Assembly (NCBI RefSeq): GCF_002845745.1
Contig: NZ_PIUM01000001.1
Span: 310,001-374,000, forward strand
Length of the DNA: 64,000 nucleotides
Direction: 5' to 3'
Source: Telmatospirillum siberiense
GTDB taxonomy: Bacteria > Pseudomonadota > Alphaproteobacteria > Rhodospirillales > Magnetospirillaceae
A program made the translations under genes and the position numbers. The notes under the pieces are model-generated. The model was not told the origin of the DNA, did not search any database, and saw only the letters and a list, made by a program, of their open reading frames with translations. Each line of letters starts with the position of its first letter. The first letter of the stretch is position 1. Of the stretch, positions 16,466-26,649 are shown piece by piece.

Positions 16466-18282
16466 GGATGAACCTCCGTCCCGGATGAAAGTTGCAGGGA
16501 GAATCGGAAAGTCGCGCCTTTTCCGGGGGCGGCCCTGGCGTCGATCATGCCGCCATGCCGTTTGACGATGCGTTGGGCGGCGGCCAGCCCGATGCCGGTT
16601 CCCGGAAACTCGTCTTGGCGGTGAAGCCGTTGGAACGGCTTGAAGAGCCTGTCGGAATGGGCCATGTCGAAACCCGCTCCATTATCGGAGACGCAGAAAA
16701 ACAAGGTGTCCGCTTGCCGCTCGGCGAAAAAGCGAATCTCGGGCTTCGGCGTGCGGCTGGTGTATTTCCAGGCATTTTCGAGCAGATTGCGAACGACCAG
16801 TTCGATCATGTCCGGCGCACCCCATGCCTTCAAATCCGGCTGGATCTGCCAGTCGACCTGCCGGCTCGGCTCGGCTTGAGAGATTTCCACGGCGATGCGC
16901 CGTGCCAGGGCGGAGAGGTCGATGTCCTCCGGAGACATCTCGCCCCTCACGCTGCGTGAAAGGGCCAGCATGCCATCGACGAGTTCTCCCATGTGGCGTC
17001 CCGCCTGGTCGATCTGGCCAAGATAGAGTTTGGCCTCGTCCTCGAATTTCTCTCCATAATCCTCGATCAAAGCCTGGCTGAAACCACGCATGGCGCGGAG
17101 AGGGGCGCGCAGATCGTGGGCCACGGCATAGGCGAAGGCGTCGAGTTCCTGGTTGGCCGACCGCAGTTCGGCGGTTCGGCGCCTCATTTCCGTGACGTCG
17201 ACGTCCGTTTCCATCACCACGTCCGGTTGGTCGGCTGTCGCCCGGAGCAAGGTCCAGTGCGTCGCCACCAGAACCTCCCGGCCGCTTTTGGTCCGTTGCC
17301 GCAGTTCTCCCCGCCATGTGCCGTCGCTTTCGAGCAAGGCTTCAATCTCGGCTTGGGGCAGGGGAAACACTGTGGCCAGCAGATCGTGTGAACAGCGTCC
17401 CACCGCCTCGGTGGCGTCGTAACCATAAAGATCCCGGCAGCCCGTCGACCAGAAACGGATGGCGCCGTCCCGATCGCGGATGTGCGCCGTCGCCATGTCG
17501 AGAACGGCGAGCAACCGCTGCTGCCGTTCCTCGTTGGCCCGGGATATTTCGGTGGTGCGCTTCAGGGAATATCCCCAGATTCCCAGGACGATGACCAGCA
17601 TCGCCAACAGGCCGATACCGCTTCCGAACAGAAAGGTCTCCATGGCGGAATCGGCCCTTTGGGCCTCGATCCGGCGAATGCCGACGAGACGATTCTCCTC
17701 CTCGATCATGGCCGCGACGACCCGGCGGATCCCGTCCATGATTTGCTGGCCGCCATTGGAACGTACCCTTTGCAGGGCGCCGTCAGGATTTCCCTGTTCG
17801 GCCAGCGCGATCGTATCGCTCGTTTCGGCGATCTTGCGTTCGACGAGGGTCGACAGTTCGGCTACGCGGGCTTGCTGCAGAGGGTTGTCGGCGGTCAGGT
17901 GGCTGACCGAATCGATCAGTTTTCGACTTTGGATCCGACCCGATTCGAAGGGCGCCAGATAATTGCGGTCGTGTGTCAGCAGGTAGCCGCGTTGACCAGT
18001 CTCCACATCCGTGAGAGCGGACAACAAAGACTGTGTTTGAAGTAATATCTGATCTGTGTGTTCAATCCAGTCGCGAGATTTATTTGTTTCTTCTGGTATT
18101 CGAAGGACTGCGGAAGCATATAAAATAGATATGAATAGAAAAATTGTGGCACAAGTGGCTGAAAGACATTTTAATAATAATCTGCTCTCATTAGAAAATG
18201 CTTTGTAATATTCACTAACGCCGTTTTTTGCGTCAGTATATTTCTGAGTATTTTTTATCATTTCATGTTGTGCAAAAAGCAT
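16462..18282 (-). CDS. CHASE3-PAS sensor histidine kinase
   Basis: The 606-aa membrane kinase has a first membrane helix near 40-58, an extracytoplasmic CHASE3-like helical domain (ETGQRGYLLT is the CHASE3 hallmark), a second helix near 218-238, a PAS domain (about 255-375), and a HisKA box FAYAVAHDLRAPLRAMRGFSQAL of the Cph1/phytochrome-kinase type. The ATPase domain follows (NLLENAWKYTS, DNGAGFDM, FPGTGIGLA). It is cotranscribed with the receiver at 16025-16465. The first 100 bp of the gene are AT-rich compared with the rest, so the N-terminus may have a different origin, and a start at 18261 is possible. Confidence 0.85.
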   Translation of the reverse strand: MLFAQHEMIKNTQKYTDAKNGVSEYYKAFSNESRLLLKCLSATCATIFLFISILYASAVLRIPEETNKSRDWIEHTDQILLQTQSLLSALTDVETGQRGYLLTHDRNYLAPFESGRIQSRKLIDSVSHLTADNPLQQARVAELSTLVERKIAETSDTIALAEQGNPDGALQRVRSNGGQQIMDGIRRVVAAMIEEENRLVGIRRIEAQRADSAMETFLFGSGIGLLAMLVIVLGIWGYSLKRTTEISRANEERQQRLLAVLDMATAHIRDRDGAIRFWSTGCRDLYGYDATEAVGRCSHDLLATVFPLPQAEIEALLESDGTWRGELRQRTKSGREVLVATHWTLLRATADQPDVVMETDVDVTEMRRRTAELRSANQELDAFAYAVAHDLRAPLRAMRGFSQALIEDYGEKFEDEAKLYLGQIDQAGRHMGELVDGMLALSRSVRGEMSPEDIDLSALARRIAVEISQAEPSRQVDWQIQPDLKAWGAPDMIELVVRNLLENAWKYTSRTPKPEIRFFAERQADTLFFCVSDNGAGFDMAHSDRLFKPFQRLHRQDEFPGTGIGLAAAQRIVKRHGGMIDARAAPGKGATFRFSLQLSSGTEVHP

Positions 18283-18489
18283 CGATTTCCATGAATGGTG
18301 TATTTTTCACAAGATATTCTATCTTAAGTTAAGAAAATGTCACAACAATATGTGATGGTTAAACTCGTTAAAGTTGTGTTGTGGAATTTTTGACCCGGTT
18401 GGATTGATCTGTGGGGCCATGCGGGGCTGGCGCCCGAGGGGTGGTTTGGGGTAAAGGCATGACACCATTCAATGGACCGCTGGGAGACC

Positions 18490-20829
18490 ATGATTTCCAT
18501 TACCCGCCGTTTGGCCGAAGAACTTTCAGTCGCCACCAGCCAAGTGGACGCCGCCGTTCGCCTGATCGACGAAGGCAATACCGTGCCTTTCATCGCGCGT
18601 TACCGGAAGGAGGCGACGGGAGGCCTCGACGATAGCCAACTCCGCAAACTGGACGAGCGTCTGGGGTATCTGCGCGAGATGGATGAGCGGCGGGCAGCCA
18701 TTTTGAAGTCCATCGCCGAACAGGGAAAGCTGACCGAAGCCCTGGCCGCGCAGATCGAGGCGGCGGACAGCAAAGCCCGGCTTGAAGATCTTTACCTTCC
18801 CTACAAGGTCAAGCGCCGGACCAAAGCCCAGATCGCCCGCGAAGCGGGGCTGGAGCCTTTGGCGGACGCCTTGTTGGGAGATCCGTCGCTCGATCCGTCG
18901 GCCGTCGCTCAATCCTACGTCGATCCGGCGAAGGAGGTCCCCGATGTCAAGGCCGCCCTCGACGGGGCGCGCCAGATTCTGATCGAACGGATGGCCGAGG
19001 ATGCCGATCTTCTGGGCGGTCTGCGGAACCTGCTGTGGGACTCCGGCATCGTCACGTCGAAAGTGGCCGACGGCATGGCCGAGTCAGGTGCGAAGTTTTC
19101 CGACTACTTCGCCTACCGCGAGCCGATTCGCGCGATTCCATCGCATCGCGCTCTGGCCTTGTTTCGGGGTCGTAATGAAAATGTACTTCTTTTGAAGTTA
19201 TCCCCGGCCGATGAAGAGGAGGGATCCCGTTTGCCGGGAGAGTGCGAGCGTCGCATCGCGGCCCGCTTCGGCATCGTCGAAAAGGGCCGGCCCGCCGATT
19301 CCTGGCTGAACGATACGGTTCGCTGGGCCTGGCGCGTGAAGATTCATCTGCATCTTGAAATCGAATTGATGGCCCGGCTGCGGGAAGATGCCGAACGGGA
19401 GGCGATCGACGTCTTCGCGCGCAATCTGAAAAGCCTGCTGCTGGCCGCGCCCGCTGGCATGCGACCCACCATCGGGCTCGATCCCGGACTGCGCACCGGC
19501 GTCAAGCTGGCGGTGATCGACGGAACCGGAAAAGTGGTTCACACCGGCGTCATTCATCCCCATCCGCCCCGTAACGACTGGGAGGGATCGATCCATGCCC
19601 TGGCCGCTTTGGCCGAACGTTTCCAACCGGAACTGATCGCCATCGGCAACGGGACCGCGTCGCGCGAGACCGACCGTCTCGCCTCCGATCTGATCCACCG
19701 CTACCCCGCCCTCGGCTTGACCAAGGTCGTGGTTTCGGAGGCGGGTGCGTCGGTTTATTCCGCTTCCGAAACGGCGGCGCTGGAATTCCCCGAGATGGAT
19801 GTGACATTGCGCGGCGCCGTCTCGATCGCCAGAAGGCTCCAGGATCCATTGGCCGAATTGGTGAAGATCGATCCCAAGGCGATCGGCGTGGGCCAGTATC
19901 AGCATGACGTCGACCAGCAACAATTGGGACGGAGCCTGGATGCGGTGGTCGAGGATTGCGTGAACGGCGTCGGTGTCGACGTCAATACCGCCTCGGCCGC
20001 GCTTCTGGCCCGTGTCGCCGGTCTGGGGCCGGTGCTTGCCCGCAATATCGTGACTCACCGCGATTCCAATGGGCCGTTCGCCAGCCGTCTGGACTTGAAG
20101 CAGGTCGATCGTCTGGGGCCGAAGGCCTTTGAACAGGCCGCCGGCTTCCTGCGGGTCGTCGGGGGGGGAAATCCCCTGGACCGCTCGGCGGTGCATCCCG
20201 AGGCCTATCCGGTGGTCGAACGGATCGCCCGGCGCACCGGGCGCGACATCAAGGGATTGATCGGCGACGGTGCTTTCCTCCGATCGCTCGATCCGGCGGA
20301 CTACACCGACGAGCGTTTCGGCGTGCCGACGATCACCGATATCATGGCCGAACTGGAAAAGCCCGGCCGCGATCCGCGCGGCGCCTTCAAGACCGCGGCC
20401 TTCAAGGAAGGGGTCGAGGAACTGAAGGATCTGCGTCTCGGCATGATTCTCGAGGGCACGGTAACCAATGTCACCAATTTCGGCGCCTTCGTCGACATCG
20501 GCGTCCATCAGGACGGACTGGTCCATATTTCGATGATGGCGGACAAGTTCGTCAAAGATCCGCACACGGTCGTGCAGGCGGGCGATGTGGTCAAGGTCAA
20601 GGTGCTTGAGGTCGACCTCGGGCGCAAACGGATCGCCCTGTCGATGCGTCTCGACGAAACGGCGGTGCGTGCACTCCGGGATCGCGAGACGGGACGGCGC
20701 GAGGAGGGGCGTGCGCGTCGCCCGGATGGCGCGCCGCCGCCTCGGAAGCCGGCGGCCCCGGCCGCACCTTCCTCCTCGATGGGGGGCGGGGCGTTGGCCG
20801 AGGCCTTTGCCCGGGCCAAGAAGCGCTGA
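18490..20829 (+). CDS. tex: Tex, RNA-binding transcription accessory protein
   Basis: The 779-aa protein opens with the Tex signature ([18 protein letters not shown]), has an RNase H/YqgF-like fold ([17 protein letters not shown]), a helix-hairpin-helix region ([18 protein letters not shown]) and a C-terminal S1 RNA-binding domain ([29 protein letters not shown]). The tail after it is Pro/Ala-rich. Tex is a conserved nucleic-acid-binding cytoplasmic protein linked to transcription and stress tolerance. The start is the ATG at 18490, where homology begins; an ATG at 18472 would add six residues. Confidence 0.93.
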   Translation: MISITRRLAEELSVATSQVDAAVRLIDEGNTVPFIARYRKEATGGLDDSQLRKLDERLGYLREMDERRAAILKSIAEQGKLTEALAAQIEAADSKARLEDLYLPYKVKRRTKAQIAREAGLEPLADALLGDPSLDPSAVAQSYVDPAKEVPDVKAALDGARQILIERMAEDADLLGGLRNLLWDSGIVTSKVADGMAESGAKFSDYFAYREPIRAIPSHRALALFRGRNENVLLLKLSPADEEEGSRLPGECERRIAARFGIVEKGRPADSWLNDTVRWAWRVKIHLHLEIELMARLREDAEREAIDVFARNLKSLLLAAPAGMRPTIGLDPGLRTGVKLAVIDGTGKVVHTGVIHPHPPRNDWEGSIHALAALAERFQPELIAIGNGTASRETDRLASDLIHRYPALGLTKVVVSEAGASVYSASETAALEFPEMDVTLRGAVSIARRLQDPLAELVKIDPKAIGVGQYQHDVDQQQLGRSLDAVVEDCVNGVGVDVNTASAALLARVAGLGPVLARNIVTHRDSNGPFASRLDLKQVDRLGPKAFEQAAGFLRVVGGGNPLDRSAVHPEAYPVVERIARRTGRDIKGLIGDGAFLRSLDPADYTDERFGVPTITDIMAELEKPGRDPRGAFKTAAFKEGVEELKDLRLGMILEGTVTNVTNFGAFVDIGVHQDGLVHISMMADKFVKDPHTVVQAGDVVKVKVLEVDLGRKRIALSMRLDETAVRALRDRETGRREEGRARRPDGAPPPRKPAAPAAPSSSMGGGALAEAFARAKKR

Positions 20830-20854
20830 ACGCCGGAAGATTGGGGATGGGCGA

Positions 20855-22060
20855 ATGACGAGGGCGTGGCGAGGTGTGCTGGCGGGGATGGCCCTTTGCG
20901 CGGGCATGTGGGCCGGAGTGGCGGGGGCGGTTGATCTCACCATCGGCTTCATCGGCGACCTGTCGGGGCCCGGGGCCAATGTGGCGCAGGATCAACTGGA
21001 CGGTTTTCGTCTCGCCATCAAGCATCTGGGGGGGCGGATCGGCGGCAATGAATTCGGTCTGATCGTCGCCGATGGCCGGCATGACGCGAAGCTCACCCGG
21101 CAGGCGCTCGACCGCATGCAGCAGAACGACCGCCTGGAATTTCTTCTGGTTTCGCTCTCCCCCTCCCACATCGCGCAGCTTCTTGCGCCGGCGGTCGCCG
21201 GCAAGACCCTGGTGATCAGTCTCAACAGTCCGCCGGCCTCCATGGCTGGAAGGGATTGCAGCCCCTCCTTCTTTTCGTTGGCCGGCTTGACCGAGACCAT
21301 GAATGATTTGAGCGGGCAATATCTGCAGCAGCGCGGAATCAAGACGCTGGTGGTGGCCGGTCCCGATACCCCGGCGTCGCGTGCGGCGCTGCAGGCGTTG
21401 CGCCGGGGGTTCAAAGGCGACATCACCGAGATGACGAGCAGGCGGGGCGAGATGGATTTTTCATCCAATCTCAGGACCATCCGCAGCGCCGCTCCGGATG
21501 CCGTCTATCTGCTGCATACCGGCGGCATGGCTGTCAATTTCATCCGCCAATCGGCCGAAATGTTCGGCAAGGACCGTTTTCCCCTGTTCGGGCCGCCTTC
21601 GCTGATCGATCAGACGCTGCTGGCCGCTTCCGGACCGGCTGCCCTGGGTATCGGCAGCATCGGTTTCTGGAGCGAGGATATGGATAGTCCGGTCAACCGG
21701 CGCATGCAGATTGACTTTGAAAGCGATTACGGACGCATGGCCTCGGCCTATGCGGCGATCGGCTACGATGCCGCCATGTTGCTGGATAGCGCTTTGAGAG
21801 CCGCCGACAAGAAGAATATCGGGGAAGACGTTCTGCGGACGGCCTTGAGACGCGTGGAAATTCCCAGCACCCACGGCGCGGCGCATTTCGACAGCAATCA
21901 TTTCGCCATTCAGACTTATGTCGCGCGTCAGGTCGTGCAGGACGCCCGTGATCGGATGGTCGACGAACAGCGAGGGGTCTTCGCGAAGGACGTCCGTGAC
22001 GGACATGCCGGCGAATGTCCGATGCGCTGGACGATCGAGCCCCCCCCTAAGGGCCCGTAA
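20855..22060 (+). CDS. Leu/Ile/Val-type periplasmic binding protein
   Basis: The 401-aa product has a signal peptide (membrane run at 8-25, cleavage near AGA-VD). The mature part starts with LTIGFIGDLSGPGANVAQDQLDGF, typical of periplasmic binding protein fold type I of branched-chain amino-acid transporters. Later segments such as AYAAIGYDAAMLL agree. No ABC permease or ATPase genes are adjacent, so ligand and partner are unknown. It starts 25 bp after tex and could be read through from it. Confidence 0.8.
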   Translation: MTRAWRGVLAGMALCAGMWAGVAGAVDLTIGFIGDLSGPGANVAQDQLDGFRLAIKHLGGRIGGNEFGLIVADGRHDAKLTRQALDRMQQNDRLEFLLVSLSPSHIAQLLAPAVAGKTLVISLNSPPASMAGRDCSPSFFSLAGLTETMNDLSGQYLQQRGIKTLVVAGPDTPASRAALQALRRGFKGDITEMTSRRGEMDFSSNLRTIRSAAPDAVYLLHTGGMAVNFIRQSAEMFGKDRFPLFGPPSLIDQTLLAASGPAALGIGSIGFWSEDMDSPVNRRMQIDFESDYGRMASAYAAIGYDAAMLLDSALRAADKKNIGEDVLRTALRRVEIPSTHGAAHFDSNHFAIQTYVARQVVQDARDRMVDEQRGVFAKDVRDGHAGECPMRWTIEPPPKGP

Positions 22061-22066
22061 AAAGGT

Positions 22067-23029
22067 TTAATTGGCCCGAAGAGCCAGCCCGGCGAGGCCG
22101 ACGAACGCCGGATAGGGGTGGGTGATGACATGGGTTGGAATTGCCGCCAAATAAGATTTGAATCGCCCCTTGCTCTCGAAGCGGCTGCGGAATTCGGACG
22201 TCGGCAGCTGTTTGACGAGGGTGGGAACGATGCCTCCAGCGATCAATAGCCCCCCGCGGGCTCCCAGCGTCAGGGCCAGATTGCCGGCCACGGTGCCCAG
22301 CATGGCGAAGAACGTCGCCAAGGTTTCGCCGGCCAGGGAATCGCCCGCCTGGGCCCCTTGCGTCACCTCGTGCGGCGAGGTGAACTCCGCCGTCCGTCCC
22401 TCCAGTGCGGCCAGCGCCTGATAGAGATTGAGAAGGCCCGGACCGGACAGAACGCGCTCGGCCGAGACATGACCATGCCGGTCGCGCAGCCAGTCGAGGA
22501 TCCGGGCTTCCTTTTCCGTGGCGGCCGCCATGGTGACGTGCCCCCCTTCGGTGGGAAGCGCCTGCCAGCCGCTCTCACCGGCCAGCAGCCCGGCGACGCC
22601 CAGTCCGGTACCCGGACCGATGACGGCGATCGGCGCGCCGAAGACGGATGTGCCTCCACCGACGGCAATCTTGTGCTCATCGGTGAGCCGCGGAACGGAA
22701 AGGGCGACGGCGATAAAATCGTTGACCACCTCCAGTCGTTCCAGGCCGAGCTGTTCCTTCAACTCGGCGACCGAGAAGATCCAGTCGCGGTTCGTCAGTT
22801 CGACACGATCGCCCAGGACCGGACAGGCCACGGCGAAGGCTCCGGCGAGCGGGTGAACCGGGGGGGCAATCTCTTCGAGATAGGCCGTGGCCGCTTCCGC
22901 CAGGCCGTCATAATCGTCACAAGGCAGAACGCGCGTGTCCTGAGGTTCGGCGACGCCGGGATAGACCAGCGAGAAGCGGGCGTTGGTTCCGCCGATGTCG
23001 GCGATCAGCCGGGAGGTGTGTTGAGTCAT
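22067..23029 (-). CDS. glk: Glucokinase
   Basis: The 320-aa cytoplasmic protein has the proteobacterial glucokinase (Glk family) layout: N-terminal phosphate loop ADIGGTNARFSL, VNDFIAVALSVP with the catalytic aspartate, GPGTGLGVAGL, and TEGGHVTMA with the glucose-binding Glu/His. The ending GGLLIAGGIVP is also typical. It phosphorylates glucose to glucose-6-phosphate. Its ATG overlaps the glgA stop (ATGA), linking glucose activation with glycogen metabolism. The 3' end faces the binding-protein gene, six bases away. Confidence 0.93.
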   Translation of the reverse strand: MTQHTSRLIADIGGTNARFSLVYPGVAEPQDTRVLPCDDYDGLAEAATAYLEEIAPPVHPLAGAFAVACPVLGDRVELTNRDWIFSVAELKEQLGLERLEVVNDFIAVALSVPRLTDEHKIAVGGGTSVFGAPIAVIGPGTGLGVAGLLAGESGWQALPTEGGHVTMAAATEKEARILDWLRDRHGHVSAERVLSGPGLLNLYQALAALEGRTAEFTSPHEVTQGAQAGDSLAGETLATFFAMLGTVAGNLALTLGARGGLLIAGGIVPTLVKQLPTSEFRSRFESKGRFKSYLAAIPTHVITHPYPAFVGLAGLALRAN

Positions 23030-24531
23030 GTGGCGTGGCCTTCCGTTCGCGGGCGTGATTTCGCCTGGTCGGTTTCCGCCGTTGGTCTCAGCGTCCGGTA
23101 CAGGCTCAAATATCGCAAGGCGGAATGGTTCCAGTCGAAATCCTGGCGCATGGCGGTGGTCCGCAGGCGCGCCCATTGCGCGGGATGACGGTAAAGGCCG
23201 ATCGCCCGTTCGATGGCCCACTGCAAGGCGCTTGCCAGGGATGGCTCGAAGAGGAAACCGGTCGCCGCCCCCTGGGTCAGGGAGTCATAACTGGCATCGA
23301 CGACGGTATCGGCCAGCCCACCGGTCCGATGCACAATCGGAAGGGTGCCGTAGCGCAGCGCGTAGATCTGAGTGAGGCCGCAAGGTTCGAAGCGGGACGG
23401 CATCAGCAGGATGTCGCCGCCGGCCTGCAGGCGGTGCGCCAGCTCTTCGGAATAGCCGACACGGATGGCGACATGGCTGGGCTTCGCCTTGGCCAGGCTG
23501 AGCAGGGCCTCCTCCAGCGCGTGTTCGCCGGATCCCACCACGGCCAATTGTCCGCCTTGCGCGATGATCGCCGGCATCACCGCGAGCAACAGGTCCATTC
23601 CCTTCTGATCGGACAGCCGGCTGACCACCACCATGAGCGGTGCCGCCGGGTCTTCCGGTAATCCCATCTCCCGTTGGAGGGCGGCCTTGTTCGCGGCCTT
23701 GCCGGGACCGGCGTCGTCGACGCCGTAATGGTGGGGCAGGTGGGGATCCCGTCGGGGATCCCAAATGGTGTAATCGGCCCCGTTCAGGATGCCGGACAGA
23801 TCGGTGGCGCGACGGGCGAGCACGCCGTCCATTCCGAAACCGAAGGCCGCGGTCTGGATCTCCCGGGCGTAGGTGGGGCTGACCGTGGTCAATTTATCGG
23901 CGAAGACGAGGCCCGCCTTCAAATAGGAAAGCTGGTTCCAATATTCGAAGCCTTCCATGGTGTAGAGGGACCAGGGCAGTCCCAGCCTGGACACCAGTGC
24001 CGGAGGGAACAATCCCTGATAGGCCATGTTGTGGATGGTGAACACCACGCCCGGCCCGTCCGGTTCGTTCCACGCCTTCAAAAAGGCCGGAGCCAATCCG
24101 GTCTGCCAGTCGTGGGCATGCAGGATGTCCGGTTTCCAGGAGAGGGGGCTGTTCTTCTGTCCGAGACGGGCGGCGGCCCAGCTCAAGAGACCGAATCGCA
24201 TGTCGTTGTCGGGCCAGTCGGTTCCCCCGGCGCCCTGATAGGGGCCCCCGTCGCGATCGAAAAGGCCCGGAGTGTCGACGAGCCATATCGGCAGCCGATT
24301 GCCGGGGACGCGTCCCTCAAGGATGGTCGTGGCGCCCAGGCCGAACGGATCGCCCAGATTGGCGACCGGCCGGGCGCCGGTTTGGGCGGCGATGCCTCGA
24401 TAGGCGGGCATCAACAGGCGGATATCGATCCCGGCTTGCTCAAGAGCAATCGGCAACGCACCCGCGACATCGGCTAGGCCGCCGGTTTTGGCGAGGGGGA
24501 AAATTTCCGACGATGCGAACAATAGCTTCAT
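23026..24531 (-). CDS. glgA: Glycogen synthase (ADP-glucose)
   Basis: The 501-aa GT5 glycosyltransferase starts with MKLLFASSEIFPLAKTGGLADV, which holds the ADP-glucose-binding KTGGL. The C-terminal half has SRLSDQKGMDLLL and PSRFEPCGLTQIYALRYGTLP, with the catalytic EPCG glutamate. It extends glycogen alpha-1,4 chains. I placed the start at the ATG at 24531 where homology begins, although no strong Shine-Dalgarno sequence precedes it. It is the first gene of glgA-glk and is transcribed divergently from glgC. Confidence 0.94.
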   Translation of the reverse strand: MKLLFASSEIFPLAKTGGLADVAGALPIALEQAGIDIRLLMPAYRGIAAQTGARPVANLGDPFGLGATTILEGRVPGNRLPIWLVDTPGLFDRDGGPYQGAGGTDWPDNDMRFGLLSWAAARLGQKNSPLSWKPDILHAHDWQTGLAPAFLKAWNEPDGPGVVFTIHNMAYQGLFPPALVSRLGLPWSLYTMEGFEYWNQLSYLKAGLVFADKLTTVSPTYAREIQTAAFGFGMDGVLARRATDLSGILNGADYTIWDPRRDPHLPHHYGVDDAGPGKAANKAALQREMGLPEDPAAPLMVVVSRLSDQKGMDLLLAVMPAIIAQGGQLAVVGSGEHALEEALLSLAKAKPSHVAIRVGYSEELAHRLQAGGDILLMPSRFEPCGLTQIYALRYGTLPIVHRTGGLADTVVDASYDSLTQGAATGFLFEPSLASALQWAIERAIGLYRHPAQWARLRTTAMRQDFDWNHSALRYLSLYRTLRPTAETDQAKSRPRTEGHAT

Positions 24532-24771
24532 CAGGAGGCACCCCCAATTTCCATTTTCCGCCCGCAGGTCCACCGGGCTTTCAAAATCGAGCCGGCTGCC
24601 AGCCTACCCGACGAAAGAGCCCCGCAAAAGCGCTTTCGGGCGAAAAAGATAAGGATTTCAGTCGATCCCTTCCATTTGTCTTACTCATTGATGCTTGAGC
24701 TTTGTGGCGCACTATGACACCGTTAGATGATATTAACGAAACGTTCAAAAACGCCAGCCAATGGTGATTGC

Positions 24772-26058
24772 ATGACGCCTTTGGAGCGAACCACGGGGGC
24801 GGGTGTCGATATCCCCCGAAAATTGCGACGGACCCTCGCCCTGGTTTTGGCCGGCGGCCGCGGAAGCCGCCTGCGGGATTTGACCGATTGGCATGCCAAG
24901 CCGGCCATTCCGTTCGCCGGAAAATTCCGGATCATCGATTTTGCCCTGTCGAATTGCATCAATTCCGGTATCCGCCGGATCAGCGTGCTGACCCAGTACA
25001 AGGCGCACAGCCTTATTCAGCATATCCAGCGTGGATGGGGGTTTTTGCGCGGTGAATTCAACGAATTCATCGAATTGCTTCCAGCCCAGCAGCGGACGGA
25101 AGGGGAGAATTGGTATCGGGGAACCGCCGACGCGGTTTTCCAGAATCTCGACATCGTTCGGCGCCATGCGCCCGACTACGTTCTGATCCTGGCCGGCGAT
25201 CACGTCTATAAGATGGATTACGGCAAGATGCTGGCCGAGCATATCGCGAAGGATGCGGCGGTGACGGTCGCCTGTATCGAGGTGCCTCTTTCCAAAGCCT
25301 CCGATTTCGGCGTCATGTCCGTCGACGATGCCGGCAACATTTTGCGCTTCGATGAAAAGCCGGCCAATCCGATGCCTGTCCCGGGGCGTTCCGACGTGGC
25401 TCTCGCCAGCATGGGCATTTATATCTTCAACGCGGATCTGCTTTACGACCTTCTGGAAAAGGACGCGCGTCTGGCCGCCTCCCAGCACGATTTCGGCCGG
25501 GATTTGATTCCTGCCCTGGTTGGCCGCGAAACGGTCATCGCGCATCGGTTCCAGAATTCCTGCGTCATGGATGGCGGCGCCGAGGAGGCTTATTGGCGCG
25601 ATGTCGGTACCGTGGACGCCTATTGGGAGGCCAACATCGATCTTTGCCGGGTGACGCCGGCGCTTAATATGTATGACGAGAACTGGCCGATCTGGACGGA
25701 TTTGCGTCAGAACCCGCCGGCCAAATTCGTCTTCGATTCCGATGATCGTCGTGGTACGGCCGTCGATTCTCTCATTTCCGGCGGTTGCGTCGTATCCGGG
25801 GCGCTGGTCCGCCGGTCACTGCTCTTTTCCGACGTCCGGGTGAATTCCTTTTGTGTCGTCGAGGATTCCGTGCTGCTGCCCGGAGTCGAGCTTGGGCGCC
25901 ACTCGCGGATCAGGCGGGCGATCATCGACAGCGGATGCTCCATCCCCACCGATCTGGTGGTCGGCGAGGATCCTGTTCTCGACGCCAAGCGATTCTTTCG
26001 CACGGAGAAGGGCATCACGCTGGTCACCCAGCGCATGCTCGACAATCTCTGGATTTGA
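24772..26058 (+). CDS. glgC: Glucose-1-phosphate adenylyltransferase
   Basis: The 428-aa protein makes ADP-glucose for GlgA. Visible signatures are LALVLAGGRGSRL, the KPAIPFAGKFRIIDFALSN region, GTADAVFQN, ILAGDHVYKMDY, FDEKP and DVGTVDAYWEANIDL, then a left-handed beta-helix C-terminus. The regulatory N-terminus has the usual basic RKLRR. I favour the ATG at 24772; an ATG at 24727 would add 15 poorly conserved residues. The 240 bp between glgC and glgA must hold both promoters. Confidence 0.95.
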   Translation: MTPLERTTGAGVDIPRKLRRTLALVLAGGRGSRLRDLTDWHAKPAIPFAGKFRIIDFALSNCINSGIRRISVLTQYKAHSLIQHIQRGWGFLRGEFNEFIELLPAQQRTEGENWYRGTADAVFQNLDIVRRHAPDYVLILAGDHVYKMDYGKMLAEHIAKDAAVTVACIEVPLSKASDFGVMSVDDAGNILRFDEKPANPMPVPGRSDVALASMGIYIFNADLLYDLLEKDARLAASQHDFGRDLIPALVGRETVIAHRFQNSCVMDGGAEEAYWRDVGTVDAYWEANIDLCRVTPALNMYDENWPIWTDLRQNPPAKFVFDSDDRRGTAVDSLISGGCVVSGALVRRSLLFSDVRVNSFCVVEDSVLLPGVELGRHSRIRRAIIDSGCSIPTDLVVGEDPVLDAKRFFRTEKGITLVTQRMLDNLWI

Positions 26059-26068
26059 TCCGGCGGAT

Positions 26069-26455
26069 TTATTCGAAAAGGGAATGCAGCCGCATGCTTT
26101 CGATGCTGCGGGTCGGTTCGAAGGCTCTGGCGGGCACGATGCCCTCCGAAGGAACCGCCGATGTGCCGTGAACAACCGGTTCCGTCGTCGCCACGGCAGG
26201 CGTCACGGTGGCGGCGGCGTCCGGCGCGGTTTGGCGCATGGCGTCGCCTTTTCGGGTGCTGACCTTTGGCGTCGACATATCGATGATCAGATTGGGCTTG
26301 GCGATCGGGGCGGGGGGCTGGAAAAGCCCACCCCTGTCGGCGGTGTCGTTTCCACCGTGCTTCTTCGCCTGCGCCGGAGCGGCCGCCAGGCAAAGCGCCA
26401 AGGCGATCCCCGCGACGAGCGGAAAGAAACGATTTTGCACGGTATAAGAATACAT
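26069..26455 (-). CDS. Small exported protein of unknown function
   Basis: The 128-aa product has a clear signal peptide (MYSYTVQNRFF, then a hydrophobic stretch ending AAPAQA). The mature part is low-complexity, rich in Pro, Ala, Thr and charged residues, with no domain I recognise. GAAGGG lies seven bases before the ATG at 26455; an upstream ATG at 26479 is less likely. It converges on glgC, ten bases from its stop. Confidence 0.6.
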   Translation of the reverse strand: MYSYTVQNRFFPLVAGIALALCLAAAPAQAKKHGGNDTADRGGLFQPPAPIAKPNLIIDMSTPKVSTRKGDAMRQTAPDAAATVTPAVATTEPVVHGTSAVPSEGIVPARAFEPTRSIESMRLHSLFE

Positions 26456-26649
26456 TGTCCAACCCTTCCGCGATGCCATGAATGATCGCCAGAGTGGTGG
26501 AGCTTACTCCCGATTTGCGAACGTGTTACATGGGATTGTGTGAACCTGTAGTAAAAAAAACTATCAAAATTCAATGCATTTTATGCAGTTACGAGAAAAA
26601 CTTTTCAATAAACAATCTTAGGTATCATTGACGGCGTGCTGGTGAAACT